Below, piece by piece: positions 35,818-45,670 of a stretch of 64,000 nt of DNA (positions within the stretch are counted from its first letter, which is position 1; every line of letters begins with the position of its first letter). The notes beneath the pieces are model-generated. The model was not told the DNA's origin. It saw only the letters and a list, made by a program, of their open reading frames with translations, and did no database searches. This stretch comes from an uncultured SAR116 cluster alpha proteobacterium (GTDB taxonomy: Bacteria; Pseudomonadota; Alphaproteobacteria; Puniceispirillales; GCA-002684695). The position numbers were made by a program, and so were the translations under genes. The DNA lies in the NCBI GenBank assembly GCA_902612965.1, contig CACMFN010000001.1, positions 254,001 to 318,000 on the forward strand. The letters run 5' to 3'.

Positions 35818-37128
35818 ATGGATCCAAGCACTTATAAATTTGACACTCTTAGTTTACACGGTGGCCACCAGCCTGATAAAAATTATGGCTCTAGGGCTGT
35901 CCCTATCTACCAAACTACATCATATGTTTTCCAAGATACTGATCATGCTGCCGCATTATTTAATTTAGAGCAGGGTGGCCACATCTACAGCAGGATTTCT
36001 AATCCAACTGTTGGCGTTTTAGAAGAGAGAGTTTGTGCCTTAGAGGGTGGTACAGCTGCCATTGCCACGGCTTCAGGTCAAAGCGCAGTTTATTTAGCAA
36101 TTATGACTTTGGCTAATGCTGGTGATCATATTGTTGCTTCATCACAATTGTATGGTGGTACAGTCAATTTATTAAGGTTAACCCTTCCTAGATTTGGAAT
36201 TACTACAACCTTCGTAAAGCCAGGTGATACAGAAGGCTTTAAAAAAGCAATTAAACCAAATACAAAAATGATATTTGGTGAAATCATAGGAAATCCTGGT
36301 CTTGAAGTTATGGATGTTCCTAAAGTTGCAGATATAGCTCATAAAGCTGGTATTCCATTGATGGTAGACTGTACATTTAATACACCTTACTTATGTAGAG
36401 CATTAGATTTTGGTGCAGATATCGTTGTCCATTCATTGACAAAATGGATGTGTGGGCATGGAACTTCTATGGGTGGAATTATTGTTGAAGGTGGAAAATT
36501 TGATTGGCAACAAAATGATAAATTTCCAACCATGACAGAGCCTTATCCAGGATACCATGGCCTATCTTTTTCTGAGGAATTCGGACCAGTTGCATTTACC
36601 ATGAGAGCAAGAGCTGAGGGAATGAGAGATATGGGACCATGTATGAGCCCTACAAATGCTTTTAATATATTGCAGGGTATTGAAACTTTATCTGTAAGAA
36701 TGGACAAGCATTTATCAAATGCTAAGTCGATGCTTGAATACTTATCAAATCATGATGGTGTTGCTTGGGTTTCTCATCCTGATCTTCCAGATCATCCCGA
36801 TCACGAAGTAGCAAAAAAAATGCTCCCCAAAGGTGCAGGTTCAATGATTGCTTTTGGAGTAAAAGGTGGAAGAAAAGCAGGTGAAGCATTCATAAATGCT
36901 GTTAAACTTGCTTCTAATCTCGCAAATGTTGGTGATTCAAAAACACTTGTAATTCATCCAGCATCAACAACACATGCTCAGATGGATGGTGAGACTATGA
37001 AGCATGCTGGCCTTACTGAGGATATGATTAGATTTTCAGTTGGTATTGAAGATGTTCAAGACATAATGAATGACTTTGACAATGGCTTTAGGGCTGCAAA
37101 AAGATTGCAGTTAAAGGCAGCTGAATGA
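35818..37128 (+). CDS. metY: O-acetylhomoserine aminocarboxypropyltransferase (sulfhydrylase)
   Basis: 436 residues from the ATG at 35818, which has AAGGAG 6 bases upstream; an earlier ATG at 35779 lacks one and would add 13 unlike residues. PLP-lysine is Lys209 in VVHSLTKWMCGHG. GGHQPDKNYGSRAVPIYQTTSY and SRISNPTVGVLEERV are Cys/Met-metabolism PLP motifs, and the length fits the OAH sulfhydrylase branch (425-440) rather than MetB/MetC. It makes homocysteine from O-acetylhomoserine and sulfide, supplying the BhmT co-substrate. Confidence 0.9.
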   Translation: MDPSTYKFDTLSLHGGHQPDKNYGSRAVPIYQTTSYVFQDTDHAAALFNLEQGGHIYSRISNPTVGVLEERVCALEGGTAAIATASGQSAVYLAIMTLANAGDHIVASSQLYGGTVNLLRLTLPRFGITTTFVKPGDTEGFKKAIKPNTKMIFGEIIGNPGLEVMDVPKVADIAHKAGIPLMVDCTFNTPYLCRALDFGADIVVHSLTKWMCGHGTSMGGIIVEGGKFDWQQNDKFPTMTEPYPGYHGLSFSEEFGPVAFTMRARAEGMRDMGPCMSPTNAFNILQGIETLSVRMDKHLSNAKSMLEYLSNHDGVAWVSHPDLPDHPDHEVAKKMLPKGAGSMIAFGVKGGRKAGEAFINAVKLASNLANVGDSKTLVIHPASTTHAQMDGETMKHAGLTEDMIRFSVGIEDVQDIMNDFDNGFRAAKRLQLKAAE

Positions 37129-37934
37129 AATTTCAAGTAAATAACAAGGAAGTCTTTGCATCAACTGGTGGCCAGCCTTTTGATAAAAATAAACCACTTC
37201 TAATTTTTGTTCATGGAAGTGGTTTAAGTCACATAACATGGGTTCTGCAAACACGTTATTTTGCTTTTCATGGGTACAGTGTATTAGCAATAGATCTTCC
37301 TGGCCATGGCGACTCAGAAGGTCCGCCACTTAAATCAATTGAGGATATGGCGGATTGGATTTCTGATGTTATATCTTCAGTAGGCTACAATGAAGCATCA
37401 TTGATTGGACATTCGCAAGGTTGCTTGGTTCTTTTAGAGTGTGCTTCTAGGTATCCTGAAAAAATTAAATCACTAAGCTTAATGGGTGGTGCAGGGGCTA
37501 TACCAATGAACCCGGAATTATTATCACTTGCAGAAGATGGAAATCCAAAAGCTGTAGAATTAATGATGGATTGGGCACATGGTCCAGGTGGTCATTTTGG
37601 TGGTCACCCTGTACCTGGTCTTCATCACATTAATTTAGGAGCAACAATAGTAAAAAATGGATCTGTAAAAGTTTTAGGAGTTGATTTCAGGGCCTGTGAT
37701 AATTACAAAAATGGTTTCGAGGCTGCAAAAAATGTCAAATGCCCAACACTGAATATTCTTGGCGATAAAGATAAAATGTGTCCATTAAAAGAGGGCAAGA
37801 AACTAGCTGATGCAATTGATAATTCAGAAGTTGAAATTATTAAAAATTGTGGTCACATGATATTGTTGGAAGAAGCAGATCAAGCTTTGGCTGCATTAAA
37901 AAGATTCGTTACTGAAAATCATCCGCCAAATTGA
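37125..37934 (+). CDS. Alpha/beta hydrolase
   Basis: 269 residues. Oxyanion strand IFVHGSGLSHITWV, nucleophile elbow GHSQG with Ser97, acid Asp216 in ILGDKDKMCP, and base His244 in NCGHMILLEE make a complete catalytic triad. The ATG overlaps the metY stop (ATGA), so it is translated with metY. A role in the methionine branch is therefore possible, but it is not MetX, which is longer. Its last 16 bases overlap the 3' end of the convergent phoB. Substrate unknown. Confidence 0.8.
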   Translation: MKFQVNNKEVFASTGGQPFDKNKPLLIFVHGSGLSHITWVLQTRYFAFHGYSVLAIDLPGHGDSEGPPLKSIEDMADWISDVISSVGYNEASLIGHSQGCLVLLECASRYPEKIKSLSLMGGAGAIPMNPELLSLAEDGNPKAVELMMDWAHGPGGHFGGHPVPGLHHINLGATIVKNGSVKVLGVDFRACDNYKNGFEAAKNVKCPTLNILGDKDKMCPLKEGKKLADAIDNSEVEIIKNCGHMILLEEADQALAALKRFVTENHPPN

Positions 37935-38629
37935 TAATTCATATTTTCAGGTTCTTCTATTGAGTATCCTTCAGATCGAACAGTTCTTATTAGGTTGGGT
38001 AAATTACCTTTATTGAGAGCTTTTCTAAGTCTCCTGATATGTACATCTACAGTTCTTTGTTCAACATATACGTCATTGCCCCATACACTATCTAACAGTT
38101 GATTTCGACTAAAAACCCTTCCTTGATTTTTAGAAAGGTAAAGAAGCAAACGAAATTCAGTTGGTCCTAAGTGAACAGTTTTGTTTGATCTTTTTACCCT
38201 CTTGCTTACTAAATCAATTTCAATGTCACTACATTTTATGATTTCATCAGGTAATAACTTACCTCTTCTTAGATTAGCTTTAATTCTTGCAACAAGCTCT
38301 TTAGGACTAAAAGGCTTTACAATATAATCATCAGCTCCTGTATCTAAGCCTCGAATTCTATCACTTTCTTCACCTTTGGCCGTAATAAAAATTATAGGAA
38401 TATATTTTGTGTCTTTATTTTGTTTAATACTTTGAAGTACTTCTATTCCAGACAATATCGGCAGCATCCAATCTAGTAAAATAAGGTCAGGTTTTTCCTC
38501 TTTAGCTAAGATTAAACCATCTTCACCGTTATTTGACTTTAATACTATAAATCCCTCTAATTTTAAATTATATTCAATTAAAGAAATTAAATCTTTATCG
38601 TCTTCAATAATTAGTATTTTTTCATTCAT
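37919..38629 (-). CDS. phoB: Phosphate regulon response regulator
   Basis: 236 residues. Receiver domain with phosphoacceptor Asp53 in LLDWMLP, and Lys in FITAKGEESD. C-terminal winged-helix OmpR-type domain (HLGPTEFRLLLYL, VDVHIRRLRKAL). OmpR-family regulator at the end of the pst-phoU cluster, with its kinase PhoR at 44074, so it is PhoB. It should bind the Pho-box-like sites listed in this window. Confidence 0.94.
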   Translation of the reverse strand: MNEKILIIEDDKDLISLIEYNLKLEGFIVLKSNNGEDGLILAKEEKPDLILLDWMLPILSGIEVLQSIKQNKDTKYIPIIFITAKGEESDRIRGLDTGADDYIVKPFSPKELVARIKANLRRGKLLPDEIIKCSDIEIDLVSKRVKRSNKTVHLGPTEFRLLLYLSKNQGRVFSRNQLLDSVWGNDVYVEQRTVDVHIRRLRKALNKGNLPNLIRTVRSEGYSIEEPENMNYQFGG

Positions 38630-38644
38630 AATTGTATTTGATAA

Positions 38645-39334
38645 TTAAAGTGCGCTTTCGTCTATTTTAACTCGAGAGTCCTCAATAACTTCACCAGTCT
38701 GAGCAAAAATGATCAGTTCAGCAATATTAGTAGACTGATCTCCTATTCTTTCAATATTTTTTGCAGCTAGAAACATTTGAGCAATTCTTGTAGCTTTTTC
38801 ATCATCAGCATCTTTAATTTCATTGGTGAGTTTGCTAAAAATTGAAAGATAAATTTTATCTATTTCAGTATCTGAATTACAAATTTGTTTTGCAAGTTCA
38901 ACATTGCCTGTAGCATGTGCATCAAGGCAATTATGTAAACTTAATATGGCAGCTTCACCAAGTCTTTGCATTCCGCTCATTAATTCTGGTATTTTAGATA
39001 AACCAAGATCTGAACGTTTAGCCAGATTCCTTCCATAATCACCACATCTTTCCAAACATGTTGCGATTTGAAGTGAAGAAATTATCATTCGCAAATCTAT
39101 AGCCATTGGTGCTTGCAAAGCTAGAAGTTTTAAAGTTTGCTCATTAATAGATCTTTCAGCTTCGTCAATTACTTTATCTTGGTTTAGACAATTAACAATC
39201 ATACTGGTATTTGAGTTTACAAAAGCTGACAAGCCGTCAGAACATAATTTTTCAGCTTGCCCACCCATTCTAGATACACTTAATTTTAATTCTGTGAGTG
39301 CATCATCAAAGTTACTTAAAGTATGTTTTATCAT
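38645..39334 (-). CDS. phoU: Phosphate transport regulator
   Basis: 229 residues, all helical with two PhoU repeats. The metal-binding motifs ERCGDYGRNLAKR (about residue 96) and NIERIGDQSTNIAEL (about residue 197) are visible. Negative regulator bridging PstB and PhoR. It lies 14 bases after pstB and 15 bases before phoB in the same operon. Confidence 0.95.
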   Translation of the reverse strand: MIKHTLSNFDDALTELKLSVSRMGGQAEKLCSDGLSAFVNSNTSMIVNCLNQDKVIDEAERSINEQTLKLLALQAPMAIDLRMIISSLQIATCLERCGDYGRNLAKRSDLGLSKIPELMSGMQRLGEAAILSLHNCLDAHATGNVELAKQICNSDTEIDKIYLSIFSKLTNEIKDADDEKATRIAQMFLAAKNIERIGDQSTNIAELIIFAQTGEVIEDSRVKIDESAL

Positions 39335-39348
39335 TTATTAGTTCTCCT

Positions 39349-40119
39349 TCACCCAAATCTACCAGTTATATAATCTTGAGTTTTTGATTTATTTGGATTT
39401 GTAAATATTTTATCTGTAGTATCCATCTCAATTAATTTACCAAGATGAAAAAAAGCAGTTTTTTGAGAAATTCGTGCAGCTTGTTGCATCGAATGAGTTA
39501 CAATTACTATAGTATAATTTTGAGATAAACTCATCATCAATTCTTCAATTTTTGCTGTAGCAATAGGATCCAATGCAGAACATGGTTCATCCATTAGAAT
39601 TACTTCAGGATTAACTGCTATCGCTCTTGCAATACAAAGTCTTTGTTGCTGACCTCCAGATAATCCTGTACCTTGATCAAACAATCTATCAGAAACCTCT
39701 GCCCATAATCCTGCCCTTACTAAACTTTCTTTAACGATATCATCTAACTCACTCTTGTTATTGGTTAACCCATGAATCTTTGGTCCATAAGCAATGTTAT
39801 CAAATATTGATTTTGGAAATGGATTGGGTTTTTGGAAAACCATTCCAACTCTTGCCCTAAGAAATACAGGGTCTAGTTCAGGATTATTCACATTGGTTTC
39901 ATCGACTAATATTTTTCCCTCAACACGACAAGATGGAATTACGTCATTCATACGATTAATACATCTTAGAAAAGTGGATTTACCACAACCAGAAGGGCCG
40001 ATTAAAGCTGTAATTTTAGACTTTTCTACTTTCAACGAAACGTTATCAATGGCTTGCTTATCTGCATAAAAAACATTTACATTTTGAGCATCAATTTTAA
40101 TATTATTTTTATCTGACAT
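39349..40119 (-). CDS. pstB: Phosphate ABC transporter ATP-binding protein
   Basis: 256 residues. Walker [10 protein letters not shown], signature [14 protein letters not shown], Walker [13 protein letters not shown] and switch His in [22 protein letters not shown] is the PstB-specific stretch after Walker A. It energises phosphate uptake by PstCA. 13 bases after pstA. Confidence 0.97.
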   Translation of the reverse strand: MSDKNNIKIDAQNVNVFYADKQAIDNVSLKVEKSKITALIGPSGCGKSTFLRCINRMNDVIPSCRVEGKILVDETNVNNPELDPVFLRARVGMVFQKPNPFPKSIFDNIAYGPKIHGLTNNKSELDDIVKESLVRAGLWAEVSDRLFDQGTGLSGGQQQRLCIARAIAVNPEVILMDEPCSALDPIATAKIEELMMSLSQNYTIVIVTHSMQQAARISQKTAFFHLGKLIEMDTTDKIFTNPNKSKTQDYITGRFG

Positions 40120-40132
40120 TCTTTATCTCACT

Positions 40133-41419
40133 TTACCATTTGGTTTCATATTTTCTTCTTAAGAATACGGCTGTAATATTCATTGATATTAAAAAAATCA
40201 GTAGAACCATAATTGCTAAAGAAGCTCGTTCGCTAAAAGCTCGTTCAGCACTGTCAGACCACATAAATATTTGAACTGGTAATGCAGTTGCTGGTGATGT
40301 TATGGAATTAGGAACATCAACAATAAATGCAACCATTCCAATCATAAGAAGAGGTGCTGATTCACCTAGAGCTTGCGCCATTCCTATAATTGTCCCAGTT
40401 AAAATGCCAGGAGCTGCTAAAGGTAAAACATGATCAGTTGCAGCCTGCATTTTAGATGCTCCAAGTCCAAGTGCTGCATCACGAATTGAAGTGGGTACAG
40501 CTCTTATTGAAGCTCTGGTTGCAATAATTATAGTTGGCAGAGTCATTAAAGCTAATACCATACCTCCTACTAAAGGCACTGATCTGGGCATACCAAAAAA
40601 ACCTAAAAATACAGCTAGTCCAAGTAGCCCAAAAACTATTGATGGCACAGCAGCTAAGTTATTTATATTAACTTCAATAAAATCTGTAATTTTTCCAGGT
40701 TTAGCAAAATACTCTAAATATATGGCTGACATAACAGCTAAAGGTAAAGCTAATATTAAAGTTATAAATAATGCAAAAGTTGAACCTACAGCAGCTCCAA
40801 GAATGCCAGCACTTTCTGGCTCTCTGGAATCAGCTTTTGTAAAAAATGTTGAGTTAAAAAATAAATCTAACTTACCTTCTTTTTTTAGTTTATCCACCCA
40901 TTCAATTTGTTGATCACTTAACCTGCGGTTTTTTTCAGCTACATTCCGATCCATATGACCTTTCATAAGCATATCGACATCATCAGAAGTTTTTATCCAA
41001 ACATCTATTTTATTTCCAATCTTAAGTGATCCATTTTCAACTTTTAACCTTAGTTGGTATCCAGCATTCTCAGATACCAAACTATTCAAATTTCTTTTAT
41101 CTGTCTGTTTGTTAACTTCTGGGAAAGATGTTCTAAATGCCTCTTTAACCAAACCGCCCCAATTGAAATTTCTTGATTTTTTAATATCTAATTTTCCATT
41201 TTCATTCATAATCTTATCAGAAGGAATTTGAATAGAAACTAAAGTTTGAGTTTGTTGTAATGCTGTATATCCATTAATAAATATTGTGTATAAAAAAATG
41301 GCTAAAAAAGACAGTGCAAAGGAAATTGATATAATTCCATAAAATTTTAATCTTGTTTCTTTTGCATATCTTTTCTTTAAACTGGTTCTTATAGCATTTT
41401 CATAGTTCTGACTATTCAT
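40133..41419 (-). CDS. pstA: Phosphate ABC transporter permease
   Basis: 428 residues from the ATG at 41419, chosen because GGAG lies just before it; it overlaps the pstC stop by 8 bases. An ATG at 41446 would add 9 residues. One N-terminal helix is followed by a long periplasmic region (about residues 60-195), then the permease core with RAVPTSIRDAALGLGASKMQA. The long N-terminal region is typical of alphaproteobacterial PstA. Confidence 0.93.
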   Translation of the reverse strand: MNSQNYENAIRTSLKKRYAKETRLKFYGIISISFALSFLAIFLYTIFINGYTALQQTQTLVSIQIPSDKIMNENGKLDIKKSRNFNWGGLVKEAFRTSFPEVNKQTDKRNLNSLVSENAGYQLRLKVENGSLKIGNKIDVWIKTSDDVDMLMKGHMDRNVAEKNRRLSDQQIEWVDKLKKEGKLDLFFNSTFFTKADSREPESAGILGAAVGSTFALFITLILALPLAVMSAIYLEYFAKPGKITDFIEVNINNLAAVPSIVFGLLGLAVFLGFFGMPRSVPLVGGMVLALMTLPTIIIATRASIRAVPTSIRDAALGLGASKMQAATDHVLPLAAPGILTGTIIGMAQALGESAPLLMIGMVAFIVDVPNSITSPATALPVQIFMWSDSAERAFSERASLAIMVLLIFLISMNITAVFLRRKYETKW

Positions 41420-42836
41420 ATCTTTCTCCAACTTTTCGAGAAACACTTAAAGCACCAACATTTAAAATTAGTGTAATAACAAAAAGCGTTATGCCTAATG
41501 CAAAAGCTGACATGGTTTTTACCGAATCAAATTCATTATCACCGGTTAATAGCATAACTATTTGGACTGTCACTGTAGTAACACTATCGAGTGGATTAAT
41601 TGTAAGTTTAGCAGCAACACCAACAGCCATAACAACAATCATGGTTTCTCCAATTGCCCTGCTTACAGCAAGAAGGAATGCGCCAACCAGACCAGGAAAA
41701 GCAGCTGGCAATACAACCTGTGTGATTGTTTCTCCTTTTGTACTTCCTAAACCGTAAGCACCGTCCCTTAGAGATTGAGGAACTGATCTAATAACGTCAT
41801 CTGACAGTGAAGATATAAAAGGAATAATCATTATACCCATTACAACACCAGCAGCAAGTGCACTTTGCGAAGAAATATCTAATCCTACAAACAAACCTAA
41901 ATTTTTAAAAAATGGTGCCGCAGTTAAAGCTGCAAAAAAACCATAAACAACGGTTGGAATTCCAGCTAATACTTCTAGGGTAGGCTTAATAATATTTCTT
42001 ATTTTATCTGATGCAAATTCAGCCATATAAATTGCAGAAAATAGACCAATAGGAATAGCAACACACATTGCTAGGAATGCTACTAAAAGTGTACCTAAAA
42101 TGACAGGTATCATTCCAAAGGATCCTGTTGATCCAGCAACATCTTCATCAGCAAACTTTTCAGATGCACCCTCTCTTAAGGCTACCATTGGAGACCAATG
42201 TGTACCAAAAAAGAAATCCTGCATAGGATACTCTGAAAAGAAAATAACTGCTTGAAATAATAAAGCTGAAATAATGCCTATTGTGGTTAGTATTGCCACT
42301 AAAGCCGCTACAAAAAACGTTTTTCTAAGAGTATTTTCTATATGAATTCTAGCTTTTAGAAGCGGAGATAATCTAAAATAAGAATAAATAATCCCTATTA
42401 ATACAAAAATTAAAATAAACAAAAATCTTAACTTCAATGATAAACTTTTAGTAGCAAGATATCTATCAGCCAATCCAATCATGATTTCATCATTTGAATC
42501 AAGAAGTCCAGATGAAATATTTTGTATTTGAGCTAATTTTAAATATATAAAGCTTTCAGGAAGTTTTGGGTAAGTATTTACCAAAATGCTAAAAAATTGG
42601 TTATCTATAAACTGATTTGAGAATAAAGACCATAATATTAAGAGTATGGCTGAAGGGAAAAATATCCATATGAATGAATAAAAGCCATAATAGCTTAAAA
42701 GAGAATGAGGTAAAAGATCTTGCTTTAAGCTTTGATTTCTAACTATTTTTATTGAATAATAATAACCTAAAATTGATAGTAAAAGTATAATTGTAATAAT
42801 ACCATAAAACGACAAAAAGAAATTTATAAAGGTCAT
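41412..42836 (-). CDS. pstC: Phosphate ABC transporter permease
   Basis: 474 residues. Two N-terminal helices and an extended region, then the PstC core with VAIPIGLFSAIYMAEFAS, VLAGIPTVVYGFFA and the loop RSVPQSLRDGAYGLGSTKGE. Begins about 90 bases after pstS and beyond the terminator at 42883, so its expression probably depends on read-through or its own weak promoter. Confidence 0.95.
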   Translation of the reverse strand: MTFINFFLSFYGIITIILLLSILGYYYSIKIVRNQSLKQDLLPHSLLSYYGFYSFIWIFFPSAILLILWSLFSNQFIDNQFFSILVNTYPKLPESFIYLKLAQIQNISSGLLDSNDEIMIGLADRYLATKSLSLKLRFLFILIFVLIGIIYSYFRLSPLLKARIHIENTLRKTFFVAALVAILTTIGIISALLFQAVIFFSEYPMQDFFFGTHWSPMVALREGASEKFADEDVAGSTGSFGMIPVILGTLLVAFLAMCVAIPIGLFSAIYMAEFASDKIRNIIKPTLEVLAGIPTVVYGFFAALTAAPFFKNLGLFVGLDISSQSALAAGVVMGIMIIPFISSLSDDVIRSVPQSLRDGAYGLGSTKGETITQVVLPAAFPGLVGAFLLAVSRAIGETMIVVMAVGVAAKLTINPLDSVTTVTVQIVMLLTGDNEFDSVKTMSAFALGITLFVITLILNVGALSVSRKVGERYE

Positions 42837-42882
42837 TATTTAATCTTATTTTGAATTTTGAATTTACAAAAACTTATAAAAC

Positions 42883-42917
42883 AAAAAAAAGTTGCCGGCA
42901 AATATTACCGGCAACTT
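42883..42917 (-). terminator. Intrinsic terminator between pstS and pstC
   Basis: On the minus strand AAAGTTGCCGG, a 9-base loop, CCGGCAACTTT and a run of T. An 11-bp stem with a U-tract lying inside the pst operon. It should lower permease expression relative to the binding protein. Confidence 0.92.
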
Positions 42918-42926
42918 TAGAGTTAA

Positions 42927-43964
42927 TTAAAGATTATTAAGATTTGCTTTTTGAGTGGCAAAATCTGCATCTGATAATGGAACTAAACCGGCTGGATATA
43001 AATATCCGTCCATGCTCATTGCCTTTTCTGAAATAAATTCAGAAACAAATTCTTTCAAGCCTGGTACAACTCCTACGTGTGCTTTCTTAACATAGAAGAA
43101 AAGAGGCCTTGCTCCTGGGTAAGCATATGATGAAATATTTTCAAAATTTAATTCGACACCGTCAACCACAGAAGCTTGTACCTTGTCACGATTGGTATCA
43201 AAAAATGAATAGCCAAAAATACCAAACATATCTGCATCAGCAACAAGCTTTTCAATGATAAGATTATCATTTTCACCCATTTCAATAGCTAAACCATCTT
43301 CACGCAATTTTTTGTAAGAATCTAGACCAAGTTTTTTTGCTCCAGCTTTCATGAAAAGCGATCCCATAGCATCTCTTGTTCCAGAAGTAGGAGGAGGTAC
43401 CATGATAGAAATAGGTTGTGCAGGAAGACCTATCTTAGCAGTACCCATTGTTGAGGAAACAAAAGTATCTACTTGGTCCCAAGTTGTTAGATTATTAGGT
43501 TGAAGGTTAGAAATATTTCCATTTGTACCACCGCCAGGAAGTTCATTAACTAGTGCAGCATATATATGTGCAATTGAAATTTTATATTGCATTGCTGCAT
43601 TTGAATTTGAAAATGCTAGTCCATCATTTCCTACAACAAATTCTTGGAACTCAATTCCATTAGAATTACAAACTTCAGCTTCACTGGACTTCATCGCACG
43701 TGATGCATTCGTTACATCTGGATGTTCCAGACCAATGCCAGCACAAAACAATTTCATACCACCACCTGTTCCTGTTGATTCAATTACAGGTGTTGGGTTT
43801 CCACTCGATTGACCAAATTTTTCAGCTACAATTGTAGCAAAAGGATACACAGTTGATGATCCAACTATACTGATTTGATTACCTTCGCGTGCATTTGCAG
43901 ATGAAACAGTCAAAGCAAGTGCAGCAGCAGCAACCAAGCCCAATGTAGACTTAGATTTTAACAT
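42927..43964 (-). CDS. pstS: Phosphate-binding periplasmic protein
   Basis: 345 residues with signal peptide (cleaved after SSANA, near residue 25). ISIVGSSTVYPFATIVAE, ESTGTGGGMKLFC and PPTSGTRDAMGSLF are the phosphate-binding loops. GGAG ribosome-binding site. Preceded by a three-unit Pho box at 44032-44060 and followed by a terminator at 42883, so it can be transcribed alone at a high level. Confidence 0.96.
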   Translation of the reverse strand: MLKSKSTLGLVAAAALALTVSSANAREGNQISIVGSSTVYPFATIVAEKFGQSSGNPTPVIESTGTGGGMKLFCAGIGLEHPDVTNASRAMKSSEAEVCNSNGIEFQEFVVGNDGLAFSNSNAAMQYKISIAHIYAALVNELPGGGTNGNISNLQPNNLTTWDQVDTFVSSTMGTAKIGLPAQPISIMVPPPTSGTRDAMGSLFMKAGAKKLGLDSYKKLREDGLAIEMGENDNLIIEKLVADADMFGIFGYSFFDTNRDKVQASVVDGVELNFENISSYAYPGARPLFFYVKKAHVGVVPGLKEFVSEFISEKAMSMDGYLYPAGLVPLSDADFATQKANLNNL

Positions 43965-44031
43965 TTATATTTCTCCAATTTATTTAATTATTAAAAAGAA
44001 TCATTTTTTAATTGGTGTAGACTTCACTTAT

Positions 44032-44060
44032 GTTACAGAAATATTAAACTTTTATTACAG
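44032..44060 (-). promoter_or_regulatory. Pho box upstream of pstS
   Basis: On the minus strand CTGTAAT-AAAA-GTTTAAT-ATTT-CTGTAAC: three 7-base units at 11-bp steps, two of them matching the PhoB half-site CTGTNAY. It lies 67 bases before the pstS start. The first 18 bases recur with one difference before the arsJ operon (49025-49042). Confidence 0.8.
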
Positions 44061-44073
44061 ACATTAAATGTTT

Positions 44074-45510
44074 TTACTTTGGATTATTTTCTTTTAGATA
44101 TACAGAAAATTTACTACCAATACTTGGCTCAGAATCAATTACTAAACACCCCCTATGTCTATTAACTATATGTTTAACAATTGCTAATCCAAGACCTGTT
44201 CCGCCTCTTTCTTTTGATCGAGAAGTATCTACTCTGTAAAACCTCTCTGTCAATCTTCCCAAATGAATCTTATCTATTCCGGGCCCATTATCTGATACTT
44301 CAATGCAAACGGCTGGCCAGCTATTTTTTGGAAGATTGGCTGGTCTAGTTTCAGCTTGTCTTAATGAAATAATTACTTCACATTTTTTCCCACCGTAGCG
44401 AATCGCATTTTCCAATAAATTTTGCAAAACTTGAAATAATTCATCTTTGTCTCCTTGTACGTTTTTAGTTCTATTTTTTATTTGTAAGTCAATTTTAATT
44501 TTGTCATTCTTGATTTCATTATTAAAAGTTCTTAAAACTTCAAAAACAATTTTTTTTAAATTTACACTTTTTTTTGGTACTTCATGCTCTTTAGTTTCAA
44601 TTCTCGCAAGTGAGAGCTGATCACTAACTAACCTATTCATTCTCTTAGATTGTTTTTCGATTATTTTAAGAAATTTTTTTCTTAATGTTTTTTCTTCTCC
44701 TGCTTTTGACATCAAAGTTTCTGTATAGCCCAAAATTGATGATAATGGTGTTCTTAATTCATGACTAACATTTGCAATAAAATCGGCTCTTGTTTTTTCA
44801 AGTTGTTTTTCTAGAGTTTGATTTGCCATCAAGATTACACCAATTGGCTCATCATTGTGATAATTTTTCATTTTATCAATTTTTTCTTTAGTATCTGAAA
44901 AAATTAAAACTTGAACAGACCAGGTTTGTGGAGGAAGACCAAATATTTCAATTGTAATATTTTTATTTTTAGATCTGCCAACCAAAACATTTTCAATTAA
45001 GTCTTCAACATCAGGTTGCCTGAATATATGACGGATATCAAAATTAATTATTTCTTTTCCAAAAATATCTAATGCTACTTTATTAGCTTTTGAAATTTTA
45101 TAATCTTTAGAAAAGGAGATGATAGCTATGGGCAGGCTATCGATTAAAACAGAACTTTGATTAATTTCTTTCAAAAACTCATTTAGTTTAGATTGATAAT
45201 TTTCTTCAACAGCAGAAAACTTACTACCTAAATTATTTAAAACGTTTGTATTTAAGAAGTTATTAAATACAGTTGATGGGAGTTGATTTTTTTCAAATAA
45301 TTTTATCTTATGGGACAAATTTTTCTCTAAATTATATATGAAAGATAAATCATTCCGAGTAATTATTAGAGTAATGGATATACTAAACCCCCAAATTAAA
45401 AAACTTTCTATTAGAGTTATTTTTCCAATAAGAATAAGTATTATTAAACTTGCTATTAACCCAAGAGAGAAAAATGCGTATAAATAAAAAGCTTTTAAAA
45501 TTTTTGACAT
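44074..45510 (-). CDS. phoR: Phosphate regulon sensor histidine kinase
   Basis: 478 residues. Two N-terminal membrane helices (about 8-28 and 32-50), a PAS-like region (SVLIDSLPIAIISF, about 132-145), the phosphoacceptor box FIANVSHELRTPLSS, and the HATPase N, G1 and G2 boxes (NLLENAIRYGG, VSDNGPGI, GGTGLGLAIVKH). Typical PhoR with no periplasmic sensor domain. It stands 5' of pstS on the same strand, 110 bases away. Confidence 0.93.
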   Translation of the reverse strand: MSKILKAFYLYAFFSLGLIASLIILILIGKITLIESFLIWGFSISITLIITRNDLSFIYNLEKNLSHKIKLFEKNQLPSTVFNNFLNTNVLNNLGSKFSAVEENYQSKLNEFLKEINQSSVLIDSLPIAIISFSKDYKISKANKVALDIFGKEIINFDIRHIFRQPDVEDLIENVLVGRSKNKNITIEIFGLPPQTWSVQVLIFSDTKEKIDKMKNYHNDEPIGVILMANQTLEKQLEKTRADFIANVSHELRTPLSSILGYTETLMSKAGEEKTLRKKFLKIIEKQSKRMNRLVSDQLSLARIETKEHEVPKKSVNLKKIVFEVLRTFNNEIKNDKIKIDLQIKNRTKNVQGDKDELFQVLQNLLENAIRYGGKKCEVIISLRQAETRPANLPKNSWPAVCIEVSDNGPGIDKIHLGRLTERFYRVDTSRSKERGGTGLGLAIVKHIVNRHRGCLVIDSEPSIGSKFSVYLKENNPK

Positions 45511-45630
45511 ATATAATTTTTTTAGAATTTATTACTATTAACTTACTTTACTAATTTAAATTACTTTTAATACTAAAAGTATATTCTTTTGAAAATTTTC
45601 AATTTGGAAAATTAAAAATAAAATATAAAT

Positions 45631-45648
45631 CCGTCACAAATGTGTAAT
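45631..45648 (+). promoter_or_regulatory. Pho-box-like site before the acyltransferase gene
   Basis: CCGTCAC-AAAT-GTGTAAT, close to CTGTCAT-AWAW-CTGTAAY with 11-bp periodicity. It lies only 22 bases before the ATG at 45671, leaving little room for a leader, so either the mRNA is nearly leaderless or the site acts differently. Confidence 0.5.
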
Positions 45649-45670
45649 AAAAATTTTGTATTTCAAAAAA

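Noticed and set aside
40491-40913. 140-codon antisense frame within pstA
   Set aside because: Opposes conserved permease sequence and consists of reversed hydrophobic codons; a typical antisense artefact.
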